In this document: positions 18,149 through 25,972 of the stretch, piece by piece
How the letters are laid out: every line of letters starts with the position of its first letter
How positions within the stretch are numbered: the first letter of the stretch is position 1
Source of the DNA: Chitinophaga chungangae
GTDB lineage: Bacteria > Bacteroidota > Bacteroidia > Chitinophagales > Chitinophagaceae
Assembly (NCBI RefSeq): GCF_017742215.1
Contig: NZ_JAGHKP010000003.1
Span: forward strand, 492,308 to 556,307
Length of the DNA: 64,000 nt
Direction: 5' to 3'
The notes under the pieces: model-generated
Databases searched by the model: none
Seen by the model: the letters and a program-made list of their open reading frames with translations, nothing else
Told to the model about the DNA's origin: nothing
Translations under genes and position numbers: made by a program

Positions 18149-18172
18149 TCATTACCCGTAACACTTATCAGC

Positions 18173-18210
18173 GGTGTGTTGCCTTTTCCGGGCAGCACAC
18201 CCTTTTCCTT
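18173..18210 (+). terminator. Terminator/attenuator after hcp copy 2
   Basis: GGTGTGTTGCC (18173-18183) pairs with GGCAGCACACC (18191-18201) over 11 bp with one G-U pair, loop TTTTCCG, followed by a CTTTTCCTT tract. It ends just before the ATG at 18218, so it would reduce read-through from hcp into the effector genes. Confidence 0.6.
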
Positions 18211-18217
18211 CGGAACA

Positions 18218-19129
18218 ATGAAGAAGAAAAAACATATTTCAACCACTGTTCAACCCAAAAGCAGGCCGAAGATCAAAGCGAAGGCGCGTGCAAAGGCCGC
18301 GGTGCCGTCCACGCCGTCTGACCTGGAATATCTCAACCTGTTCGATACCTGCGTGATCACCGCCGAAAAGGTGGCGCAGGTAGATAAAGTGATCGATGAA
18401 AAAGTGCTTGCCAACCGCGTGCGGTACGAGCAGATCGCCCGACTTGTGCAGGGGCCGACCGTGAACTTCGGTCTTCCCGGCATCGCGCCGGCAGCCAGTG
18501 CGCCCGTGTTCCAGCCATTGCGGTATGCGAGAAGCTTTGTTGGCGCGGAGGATATACAGGCGCCAGACCTGTCGTTTCAGCCGTTCCGTTTGCCGGGGCT
18601 TTCCGGCCTGGGCAATTCCGCCAAAAGGAGTAATCCTTTTGCACTCGGTTTCAGCAATGCGCCGCCCGATTTTTTATCGCTTACTTCCGGCCGCATCCCG
18701 TGGTTTTTTATCGCATGCGTACATTACCTGGAGTGCAGCTTCAACTTTAACAAACATCTTCATAACGGCGACCCGCTCACCGGTTACACCGTGCAGGTGC
18801 CGTCGGGGAGGCCGAAAGTGGGGCATCCGCCGCCGTTCACTTTTGAAGAAAGCGCGGTGGACGCGTTGCGTTTTATGAACTTCGACAAGGTGCGGCAATG
18901 GATACTGCCGCTGATCCTCCGCAAACTGGAGGCTTATAACGGCTTCGGGTATTTTAAATATAAAAAGATCAATACGCCTTATCTCTGGAGTTTTTCCAAT
19001 CACTACACGAAAGGAAAATATGTGAAAGACGGGAAGTACGACCCGGAAGCGGTTTCCCAGCAAATGGGCGCCGCCGTGGTGCTCAAACGGATGGAAGAGA
19101 GAGGCCTGATCTATATTCCAAGGTTCTGA
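18218..19129 (+). CDS. Lysozyme-like putative T6SS antibacterial effector
   Basis: 303 residues from ATG 18218 (a GTG at 18176 would lie within the terminator). Residues 2-27 are Lys/Arg rich. The C-terminal domain (about 158-295) has the pattern of a lysozyme-family enzyme seen in phage and cyanobacterial proteins: 'IPWFFIACVHYLECSFNF' with E172 as likely catalytic acid, 'HNGDPL' (182-187), 'PPPFTFEESAVDAL' (204-217), 'YNGFGY' (240-245) and 'YLWSFSNHYTKGKY' (255-268). The predicted activity is cleavage of peptidoglycan glycan strands. No signal peptide is seen, as expected for a protein loaded on Hcp or VgrG. It sits between hcp and vgrG and is followed 2 bp later by a lipoprotein that may protect the producer. 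Confidence 0.7.
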   Translation: MKKKKHISTTVQPKSRPKIKAKARAKAAVPSTPSDLEYLNLFDTCVITAEKVAQVDKVIDEKVLANRVRYEQIARLVQGPTVNFGLPGIAPAASAPVFQPLRYARSFVGAEDIQAPDLSFQPFRLPGLSGLGNSAKRSNPFALGFSNAPPDFLSLTSGRIPWFFIACVHYLECSFNFNKHLHNGDPLTGYTVQVPSGRPKVGHPPPFTFEESAVDALRFMNFDKVRQWILPLILRKLEAYNGFGYFKYKKINTPYLWSFSNHYTKGKYVKDGKYDPEAVSQQMGAAVVLKRMEERGLIYIPRF

Positions 19130-19131
19130 AT

Positions 19132-19920
19132 ATGATACGATCGCGTTTATACATTACATTGATATGCTGCGGCCTGTATACCGGCACGCAGGCCTGTCAC
19201 AATTCACGCCCGCCGCAGGGCAGTTCCGCCGTTGCCGAAAAGAGCCCGCAGTCCGCAGTCGCCGCTGTGCAAATGTCAGCAACGGATTCGTCCGGCGGAA
19301 CACAGTCTTCGGCGAATACGGCAATTGCACAATCATCGGCCACCGGCACGCCGTCTCCCCCGGGCAGCGGGCAGCCTGCGCCGGGTAGCGCAACGTCCTC
19401 CACAAGCAGCGTAACTCCCGCAACGCAGTCGGTCTCCCCGGTAAAACTGCCGTCCACCGACCCGGACGAGCAGCAGTTCCGCAGTTTTTTCACCGCTTTT
19501 CAGAAAGCCGTGCAGCAGAACAATCCCGGGCAACTGGTGAACCTGCTGTATTTCCCGCTCCAAACCGCGCAGCAGTGGACGAACCAGGACCTGAAAGACA
19601 TGAACATCGACAGGGAATCCGGGAAGGTAAGCCGGCAGGAGTTCAACAGTTACCGGGAAAATATCTTTAACCGGGATGTGCTTCGTTTGTTGCCCAAAGC
19701 CAGGGAAAACCAGCTGTCCGAGATCGACGCCTCCAGCCCCGAAGATTATTACAAAGCGTTGCGGAAGTGTACGGACAAAGCCTCGAAAATGTATGAAGTA
19801 TACATGCAATACCCGGAAACGAACGGGAATGCCGAAAATTATTTCGCCTTCGTTTTCGGCCGCGTGAAAGGCCGGTACAAGGTGATCGGCTACTATGCCA
19901 AATGGCCTGTAAAAGGCTGA
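19132..19920 (+). CDS. Lipoprotein, candidate immunity partner of the lysozyme-like effector
   Basis: 262 residues. The N-terminus is a lipoprotein signal ending ...TGTQAC, with C22 as acylation site. Residues 25-110 are a Ser/Pro/Gln/Ala-rich linker with low complexity. The globular C-terminal part (about 113-262) is not a family I can name; it has alternating helices and a final 'FVFGRVKGRYKVIGYYAKWPV' strand pair that recalls NTF2-like folds. The start is 2 bp after the lysozyme-like gene. A periplasm-facing lipoprotein is the right place to neutralise a peptidoglycan hydrolase. The alternative is TssQ, the T6SSiii lipoprotein, which is otherwise not recognised in the locus. Confidence 0.5.
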   Translation: MIRSRLYITLICCGLYTGTQACHNSRPPQGSSAVAEKSPQSAVAAVQMSATDSSGGTQSSANTAIAQSSATGTPSPPGSGQPAPGSATSSTSSVTPATQSVSPVKLPSTDPDEQQFRSFFTAFQKAVQQNNPGQLVNLLYFPLQTAQQWTNQDLKDMNIDRESGKVSRQEFNSYRENIFNRDVLRLLPKARENQLSEIDASSPEDYYKALRKCTDKASKMYEVYMQYPETNGNAENYFAFVFGRVKGRYKVIGYYAKWPVKG

Positions 19921-19950
19921 TCTTTTACAATCAAGCAAAAGTGTTAACCG

Positions 19951-21771
19951 ATGGAAGGAAAACTGAATGTACAGATCAATATAGAGGATACGCCAATCCT
20001 TCATTTTTCATCCTTTACGCTGGAACAGCGGTTCAACGCGCATCATTATTTTGAGCTGCGTTTTAATCACGATGAAATGGGCGCGCCCGGCATTATTTCG
20101 CTGGATAAGTCGCGCAGTTTTATGGGCAAAAGCATCAACGTGCAATTCGGGAATGTGCCCGGGAAAGAGCAGCTTTTTACCGGCAAGGTAACGCGGGTGG
20201 AGCTTTCCCAAAGTCATGGCTATCACGGCACGCTGATCGTGAGCGGGTACAGCCCCAGCATCCTGATCGACCGCGGGCCTGACCTGGGTTCGTATCTCAA
20301 TAAAGACCTGGCATCCGTGATACGCAAAGCCACGGAAGACGCGCCGGAGAACGATCTGAACATCCAGCTCAACCCCTCCCGGAAAGAACCGGTGGATTAC
20401 CTGATCCAGTACCGCGAAAGCGATTACGAGTTCCTGAACCGTCTCTCGGCGGAATATCACGAATGGTTTTATTACGACGGCGTGAAATTGCATTTCGGCA
20501 AGCCGGACGAACAGGAGGAAGTGAAACTGGTCTACGGCCGCGATCTGCACAGTCTCCAGTATGCCATGCAGGTGGCGCCGCTGAAAAGCCGCAAATTCGC
20601 CTACAACCCGAAGGAAGACCAGCTTTTTAAATCCGAAGCCAAAGCGGCCCCCGGCGGTCAGCCCGACCTGGCGCATGCCGTGAACGCATCCAACGAGCTT
20701 TACAGCAAGATCTACTCGCAACCGCTGCAGGTGCGCATCGATTCGAAAAAGGAGATCGATACCTACGTGCAGAACGAAGAGAAATCCCATATGGCAGACC
20801 TGTTGCAGGTTACGGCCAGCGGCGACAATCCCGAGGTAGGCCTGGGCAAGATCGTAGATGTGAGCATGAGCGTAAAAGAAGCGCTGAGCTTTACGGTGCA
20901 GCAGCTGGGCCGTTTCCTGGTAACGGGCGTGTATCATCACCTGGACGGCGTAGGGCATTATTATCACACATTCGAAGCCATCCTCGCCGATTCGGAGAAG
21001 GTGCCCGTAAGGGAATACGATAAGCCGCTGGCGGACATGCAGCTCGCCATGGTGGAAGATAATGAAGACCCGAAAGGGCAGGGGCGGGTGAAAGTGAAAT
21101 TCAAATGGGAATGCAACTGCAACGACGCCAGCGAATGGCTGCGGGTGGTATCGCCTAATGCGGGCAGCTCCGAGAAAGTGAGCAAAAACAGGGGCTTCAC
21201 CTTTGTGCCCGAAAAGGGCGACCAGGTAGTTGTAGCTTTTGAAGAAGGCAACATCGCCCGGCCGATCGTGCTGGGCAGTGTATACCACGGCAACAACGGC
21301 AGCGGCGGCGGGGCGTCCAATTCGGTCAAAAGCCTCAGTACGCGCAGCGGCTCCACCGTTACGCTGGACGACAGCAATGGCAGCGTGACCGTGAAAGACC
21401 CCAGCGGCAACGTGCTCACCATGCACGGAGACGGCTCCGTTACGCTGGACGCGCCGCAGAAGTTCACGATCAATACAAAAGATTTTATCGTCAATTCCAG
21501 CAATAGTATCGCCATCAATGCGCAGCCCGGCGAGCAGGGCGGGGGCGAAGGGACCATCGTCTTCAGCGCTAAAAAGAGCATTTCCGGCACCGCGGATACG
21601 GAAAACATTTCCCTGACGGCCACCGCCAAAGATGTGGAGATCAATTCATCTGCCGGTTTGTGCAAGCTGGATTCCAAAGAAATGACGTTCACCGCGACGG
21701 AAAAATTCACGGCCAGCGGCGGCACCATCGCCAACATTTTTGCGAACGAAGTGGAGATCAATCAATGTTAG
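19951..21771 (+). CDS. tssI: T6SS spike protein VgrG (TssI)
   Basis: 606 residues. 'HYFELRFNHDE' early on, 'YRESDYEFLNRLSAEYHEWFYYDG' (about 151-174) for the gp27-like part, 'GQGRVKVKFKWE' and 'PEKGDQVVVAFEEGNIARPIVLGSVYHG' (within 370-448) for the OB-fold/gp5 part, then a triple beta-helix of short repeats to the C-terminus. There is no extra C-terminal toxin, so VgrG here is a carrier. It is followed directly by the presumed adaptor and the PAAR-like effector, the usual order for cargo loaded on the spike. Confidence 0.92.
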   Translation: MEGKLNVQINIEDTPILHFSSFTLEQRFNAHHYFELRFNHDEMGAPGIISLDKSRSFMGKSINVQFGNVPGKEQLFTGKVTRVELSQSHGYHGTLIVSGYSPSILIDRGPDLGSYLNKDLASVIRKATEDAPENDLNIQLNPSRKEPVDYLIQYRESDYEFLNRLSAEYHEWFYYDGVKLHFGKPDEQEEVKLVYGRDLHSLQYAMQVAPLKSRKFAYNPKEDQLFKSEAKAAPGGQPDLAHAVNASNELYSKIYSQPLQVRIDSKKEIDTYVQNEEKSHMADLLQVTASGDNPEVGLGKIVDVSMSVKEALSFTVQQLGRFLVTGVYHHLDGVGHYYHTFEAILADSEKVPVREYDKPLADMQLAMVEDNEDPKGQGRVKVKFKWECNCNDASEWLRVVSPNAGSSEKVSKNRGFTFVPEKGDQVVVAFEEGNIARPIVLGSVYHGNNGSGGGASNSVKSLSTRSGSTVTLDDSNGSVTVKDPSGNVLTMHGDGSVTLDAPQKFTINTKDFIVNSSNSIAINAQPGEQGGGEGTIVFSAKKSISGTADTENISLTATAKDVEINSSAGLCKLDSKEMTFTATEKFTASGGTIANIFANEVEINQC

Positions 21772-22664
21772 GCGGTATGGAATTTAATCTCGACAGGCCG
21801 TCGCCCGGCTCCTACGTACATTATCACATCACCAGCGCCAACAGAACGGCGATCGGCTCGCATATGATGCAGTTCGTACAGCACAAGCTCGTGAAACTGC
21901 GGGCGCTGGAGCGGAATGAAACGGAACTGGTGCTGGAATACACGCTGGTGGCGCAACAAATGGAAGGCACCGTTCGCATACACGATTGGGCGGCGGATAT
22001 GGACGAGCTGCAATCGCCGCTGGAACTGGTGCTGGACAACAACGGCCGGCTGAAAGACATCCGGAATTTTTCCACGCTGCATCAGAAATGGACAGGTTTT
22101 TTCGCTGCGCGGATGCAAAAAAAATATAAACACCTCAAAGAAAGCGCGGATAACATGATCGCCGAAACGGACAAGCTGTTGAAAGACAAGGCGCGTTTCC
22201 TGCGGGCGTTTGAAGGGTACAGCGCCTGGCGGTTCTTTTTCCAGGACAATTACGCGGAAAAAAAGCCGCTGGTACGGGCGCCGTTTGTGCTGAAAACGTA
22301 TTTCGGCGCGATAGACCTGCCGCTGCTGATGGAATCCCGCTGGAAGGAGGAATATGAACTGCACCGGCACCGCTACAGTCTTGAAAACAGGGCCCTGCTG
22401 GATGCCGCGCGGTTCGACCGCAAATCGTTTGCGCGGATGCTGAAAGACCTGACGGGCGTGTTTAATATCAACGCATCGCTGGAGGCCGACCTGGAAGAGC
22501 ATTATGAATATAACGGGGAACATTGGCTGACGAAGGCGGAGCTGTTCCTCGAAACAAAAGTATCCGACTGGTACAGCATCGTGGCCGCGCACACGCTGGC
22601 GCAGGTGCCGGAAAACGAGGCGCTTCAGCCCGAAAAGTTGTTCCAGGCCGAAGCGGCCGCCTGA
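21765..22664 (+). CDS. Uncharacterised protein between VgrG and the PAAR-like effector (candidate loading adaptor)
   Basis: 299 residues from ATG 21765, which overlaps the vgrG stop by 7 bases; ATG 21777 is a second choice. No signal peptide, no transmembrane segment, and I do not recognise a named family. The first 95 residues look like a beta-rich domain; a helix-rich, charged part follows (about 115-250) with 'RMQKKYKHLKESADNMIAETDKLLKDKARFL' (116-146, shown as landmark K/E-rich helix) and several aromatic clusters. Overlap with vgrG means equal translation with the spike. Proteins at this position in other T6SS loci (DUF4123, DUF1795, DUF2169 families) are adaptors or chaperones; a similar job is an inference. 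Confidence 0.6.
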   Translation: MLGGMEFNLDRPSPGSYVHYHITSANRTAIGSHMMQFVQHKLVKLRALERNETELVLEYTLVAQQMEGTVRIHDWAADMDELQSPLELVLDNNGRLKDIRNFSTLHQKWTGFFAARMQKKYKHLKESADNMIAETDKLLKDKARFLRAFEGYSAWRFFFQDNYAEKKPLVRAPFVLKTYFGAIDLPLLMESRWKEEYELHRHRYSLENRALLDAARFDRKSFARMLKDLTGVFNINASLEADLEEHYEYNGEHWLTKAELFLETKVSDWYSIVAAHTLAQVPENEALQPEKLFQAEAAA

Positions 22665-22684
22665 CCGGTCAAAATTTGTAAAAC

Positions 22685-24016
22685 ATGGGCTCGAAAAAAT
22701 ATATTCCTGCAAACAGCTGGCTCACCTGCGACAAAGGCAGTGCTCCCTCGCGCCTGGCAGTGACCCATCACAACAATACCCGCATCTACGGGGAGAACCT
22801 CGCAAGCGAAATGGACATGGTGCCCGGTGAAAATATTTTCCCCATGGGCTCCTGTTCGGTAACAGGGGGTTCCTGCAAACCCGATCCTATTTATTGGGAC
22901 AAATGCAATGAAGGCGTAAAGGTGAACGGCTACAAACTCGTCTTTGAAGACGCCTGCCTGCTTTGTAAACAAGGCGGTAAAGTAAAGGTTGATTTTGATG
23001 CGCCCTCCGGTGGAGGAACGGGCGCCGATGCGTTGACCGGTTTGGGTTTCGGCATGAACAACGGGGCCAACTATCTCGGTCAGAATTTTGCCGGGGGCGC
23101 TCAAACGCTAAAAGACATAGAAAAAGAATATTTTCGGGGTAAGACGATAGACGAGATCGCCGCGAGCAAGGGAGATTTCAAACGCATGTACGGGGAAGAA
23201 AGAGTGAAGCTGGATTTGAAGGCGAAGGGATATGTGATCAATTCCACGGACATGGGCAGCGGCCAGAATGGCCTGGATATTGGTGCGAAAGACCCGAAAG
23301 GCACTACAGACATTGTTTCTGACGGAAAGTTCGCTACGCGCGGCGGGAAGCCGAAGCTGGCGGGCACCAAAAGAAGCGGCAAACAATTGGGCGATCAATG
23401 GTTGTCTAAAGGCCAGCATCATGGCACCAGCCGGGTGCAGCAATCGTTGCCGCCAGACGACGCCGCCCGCGTGCTGGACAAGGTGAACACCAATGATCCG
23501 TCATTGAAGCGGCTGGCCGCGGGAGTGGAACCCGATGGAAAAATTAACTATCACGAAGTGGACAATACCGGTAAGGTGGGGAACAAAGTAACGCTGGAAC
23601 CGGCGAACGTGGTGAGAGGCAGCTCCAGGGCCGCGAATGCGATCAACGGCATTTCAACCAGCATCCAGGGCAACAAAGCCGTAAGCGCTGCAAATAATTT
23701 CCTGGTGCGGAACGCGTCCACCGTCAGCAAGGTGGGCAAGGTAGTGGGCCGGGGTGCCATTGTGGTGGGAATTGTGATGGAAGGGTACAATGTATATTCG
23801 GCTTACCAGGAGGAAGGGCATTTCGGGGAAAAAACGAAAGAAGCCACCGGTTCCGCGGTGGGGGCGCTCGGCGGGGCGCTGGTGGGCGCAAAGATCGGCG
23901 CTGCCGTGGGAGCGCTTGGAGGCCCGGTAGGGGTTATTGTTGGCGGTGTCGTCGGGGGCATCATCGGCGGCATTGCGGGTAGTAGTATCGGCGGCTGGAT
24001 AGGAGGTTTGTTTTAA
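22685..24016 (+). CDS. PAAR-like (DUF4280) - PoNe-type nuclease - glycine-zipper effector
   Basis: 443 residues in three parts. 1-105: DUF4280-type PAAR-like domain with paired cysteines (C15, C57, C64, C74, C91, C94) that would cap the VgrG tip. 140-250: probable PD-(D/E)xK nuclease of the PoNe group, with 'NGLDIGAKDP' (D198), 'SDGK' (D213, K215) and 'SGKQLGDQWL' (231-240), which match the D...DxK plus Q-x-x-D-x-W pattern of that fold. 388-443: tandem Gly/Ala/Val segments forming a glycine-zipper membrane domain. The predicted action is DNA cleavage in the target cell. The next gene encodes a PoNi-like immunity protein, which supports the nuclease call. Having the hydrophobic part after the nuclease domain is unusual. 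Confidence 0.75.
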   Translation: MGSKKYIPANSWLTCDKGSAPSRLAVTHHNNTRIYGENLASEMDMVPGENIFPMGSCSVTGGSCKPDPIYWDKCNEGVKVNGYKLVFEDACLLCKQGGKVKVDFDAPSGGGTGADALTGLGFGMNNGANYLGQNFAGGAQTLKDIEKEYFRGKTIDEIAASKGDFKRMYGEERVKLDLKAKGYVINSTDMGSGQNGLDIGAKDPKGTTDIVSDGKFATRGGKPKLAGTKRSGKQLGDQWLSKGQHHGTSRVQQSLPPDDAARVLDKVNTNDPSLKRLAAGVEPDGKINYHEVDNTGKVGNKVTLEPANVVRGSSRAANAINGISTSIQGNKAVSAANNFLVRNASTVSKVGKVVGRGAIVVGIVMEGYNVYSAYQEEGHFGEKTKEATGSAVGALGGALVGAKIGAAVGALGGPVGVIVGGVVGGIIGGIAGSSIGGWIGGLF

Positions 24017-24030
24017 ATAATTTATAAGAT

Positions 24031-24840
24031 ATGTTCAGAGATCATTTCAAAGACGAAAGGTATTTTCAGGAATCGACAAACAGGCTGAAAGCGACACTGG
24101 ATGTTAAAAAGAAGGAATTGCTGGCAAAACCGCAGCCCTATTACATGGAATATTACGCCATGGCCGACGGGCTGGGCATCTATATTTCCTTGGCATATTC
24201 GCGCGGCGTACTGGTGAAAGACCTCGTTGCCCCCTGCAGGGAAATGCTGGATTTTTATACGCTTTGCATCAAGCCGGACGACGACTACTCAGACGGCGGC
24301 GGGCTGATCTATTCGCAGCTGCTGAGCATGGTTGCCATGGGCGTTCTGCTGGATACCAGGGATGCGCTGGAACGGCTGGGCAATAAGCTCGCCGGGGTAG
24401 GGTATCATGATTATCTCATGAGTTTCCTGGTGCGTTACGCCATACCCGGTTACAAACAAACTGAGGAACTGCTTTGGCCGGAAGACGCGGGCTGTTTAAA
24501 GTTGAAGGAAATAACGCAATCGAACAAAGCGGATGCCGCTGATGGTATGTATGAATATCTTCAGAAATTCTATTATACCCGGAACAACCTGGAAGATGAA
24601 TATAATTCCCATAAAAAATCCGATAACACCTACATCGGCTACTGGAGCTTTGAAAGTGCGGCCATCGCCAAGGTGATGCAGCTGGACGATTCGAAGCTCA
24701 AAACGAGCCCGTATTATCCGTACGACATGCTCCACGGCGACCCGCCGGGCGCAACCGGCCCGGCAGACCTGCCGCCCGCACCCGGCGCCAAAGGCCCGGA
24801 CGAGGAAAAGACCGCTAAAAAGAAATGGTGGCAATTCTAG
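24031..24840 (+). CDS. PoNi-type immunity protein (DUF1910/DUF1911-like)
   Basis: 269 residues. 'FRDHFKDERYFQESTNRLK' at the start and 'YSRGVLVKDLVAPCREMLDFYTLC' (about 58-81) follow the DUF1910 pattern; 'IGYWSFESAAIAKVMQLDDSKLKTSPYYPYDML' (200-233) follows DUF1911, with the typical YWSFE and YYPYD motifs. Proteins of this type bind and inhibit PoNe DNases. Position 14 bp downstream of the nuclease effector agrees. The last 35 residues are a Pro/Gly/Lys-rich tail not part of the domain. Cytoplasmic, no signal. Confidence 0.75.
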   Translation: MFRDHFKDERYFQESTNRLKATLDVKKKELLAKPQPYYMEYYAMADGLGIYISLAYSRGVLVKDLVAPCREMLDFYTLCIKPDDDYSDGGGLIYSQLLSMVAMGVLLDTRDALERLGNKLAGVGYHDYLMSFLVRYAIPGYKQTEELLWPEDAGCLKLKEITQSNKADAADGMYEYLQKFYYTRNNLEDEYNSHKKSDNTYIGYWSFESAAIAKVMQLDDSKLKTSPYYPYDMLHGDPPGATGPADLPPAPGAKGPDEEKTAKKKWWQF

Positions 24841-24862
24841 CATTTAATATTCCGCCTGATAC

Positions 24863-25639
24863 ATGGGAAACCGATCATATCTTATCATTAATAAGCCTGG
24901 AAAACCGCAGGAGATCCTGTTTGAAGGAAATAATTCCCTCGCGCATTTCTGGCTGCTGCTACTCAGCGAAGCGGATATCGAAGGCATTCGCGGGAAATAC
25001 CGCAAAGCCTACCAGCCCGGAAGCGAAGACGTTGAAACGGATACCGATATCAAGATAGATAAAGACACTGCGCTGGAAAATGCCGGCCGCAACCGGGATT
25101 ACATCGCGCAGGCATACCCCGGTCTACTTCCGTATTACGACGAATGGACGGCCTATATCCGGCTCCAGCCCAGCGAAGACAATACGCTGCTCGTGGATCT
25201 TGTGCAGATAGCCGGCTTTTACAATAATCCTGACGAGTTCCTGGACAGTCTCGCGGGGTTTTACAGGAAAGTGGCGCAGCGCCAGGCCGTGTTCGAAAGC
25301 ACATTGTCCGATACCACGGGATGGGATGGCACAAGCGATAAGGCTTTTGCTTCGATTTCAGCCGGTTACCGCGGCTTCCCGCAAGCCCGGGACTATCGCC
25401 CTCCGGGATCGGACGTAAAAACGCCCGGGAAGATCAAAGCGCTGAATTACGTTTGGGGCGCGATCAGCCTGCTGATGGTGGGCGGCCTGTTTTACCTGTT
25501 CTCGTTGTTCCCCCATTTCTGGCAGCATATTTTGATCGCTTTGTTATTCGCGCCCGTGATCTACATTAGCATCAAAGGTTTCCTGCTGGTGGAAAAGTGG
25601 GGCAACCAAATGCAGAAGGCCGAAGGGAAGCAGGTTTGA
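24863..25639 (+). CDS. Membrane protein with two C-terminal helices, third gene of the PoNe module
   Basis: 258 residues, family not recognised. A soluble N-terminal part (1-190, rich in acidic and aromatic residues) precedes two hydrophobic helices (about 196-216 and 220-242) separated by a short loop with PHFW. It follows the immunity gene by 22 bp and ends the run. A membrane-anchored soluble domain could shield the inner membrane against the glycine-zipper part of the effector, or could be a membrane-tethered accessory protein. Both are inferences from position and topology. Confidence 0.6.
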   Translation: MGNRSYLIINKPGKPQEILFEGNNSLAHFWLLLLSEADIEGIRGKYRKAYQPGSEDVETDTDIKIDKDTALENAGRNRDYIAQAYPGLLPYYDEWTAYIRLQPSEDNTLLVDLVQIAGFYNNPDEFLDSLAGFYRKVAQRQAVFESTLSDTTGWDGTSDKAFASISAGYRGFPQARDYRPPGSDVKTPGKIKALNYVWGAISLLMVGGLFYLFSLFPHFWQHILIALLFAPVIYISIKGFLLVEKWGNQMQKAEGKQV

Positions 25640-25754
25640 GCCGGCAGTCTCGTAGTTCCGTGCACGAAAGCCGTTTGGGCTCGATGCGTCAAAGCGTGCC
25701 CATTATTGGATAGGCCGTCTCAGGGGCTATTTGAGCCATTTCTCCCGATTGGCC

Positions 25755-25972
25755 CTGGCGGGGCAGGAGAACGACGCCTGCAAGGCATAGTAAGTAACCC
25801 TCGCCACAAGGAGAAGACAGAGCTTGGGTTGGATACGACTTTCCGCGATTATGGCCACGCGGTGGCCATTACTCATCAGGCTATCCATCGCTACAATCAG
25901 GTCAGGATACACATGAGTTGCGGACTGAGAACACCACAACAGGTGCATCAAGGTCAGATTCCGTATTATTGA
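25755..25972 (+). pseudogene. IS3-family transposase C-terminal remnant with frameshift
   Basis: The last 45 codons read 'KTELGLDTTFRDYGHAVAITH...HRYNQVRIHMSCGLRTPQQVHQ' in pieces, which is the YN-x-x-R-x-H-x-x-x-x-x-x-TP end of an IS3-type integrase domain. The preceding motif equivalent to 'ENDxxxNAxAER' (QENDACKA) is present in a different frame, so at least one frameshift exists. No N-terminal part, no first orf and no terminal inverted repeats were seen. This is a dead scar at the right end of the T6SS payload block. Confidence 0.65.

Noticed and set aside
1886..25639. Contractile injection system of the extracellular (eCIS) type or a prophage tail
   Set aside because: TssB/C/D/E/F/K, ClpV and the T6SSiii envelope genes are present, and there are no phage head, terminase or lysis cassette genes.
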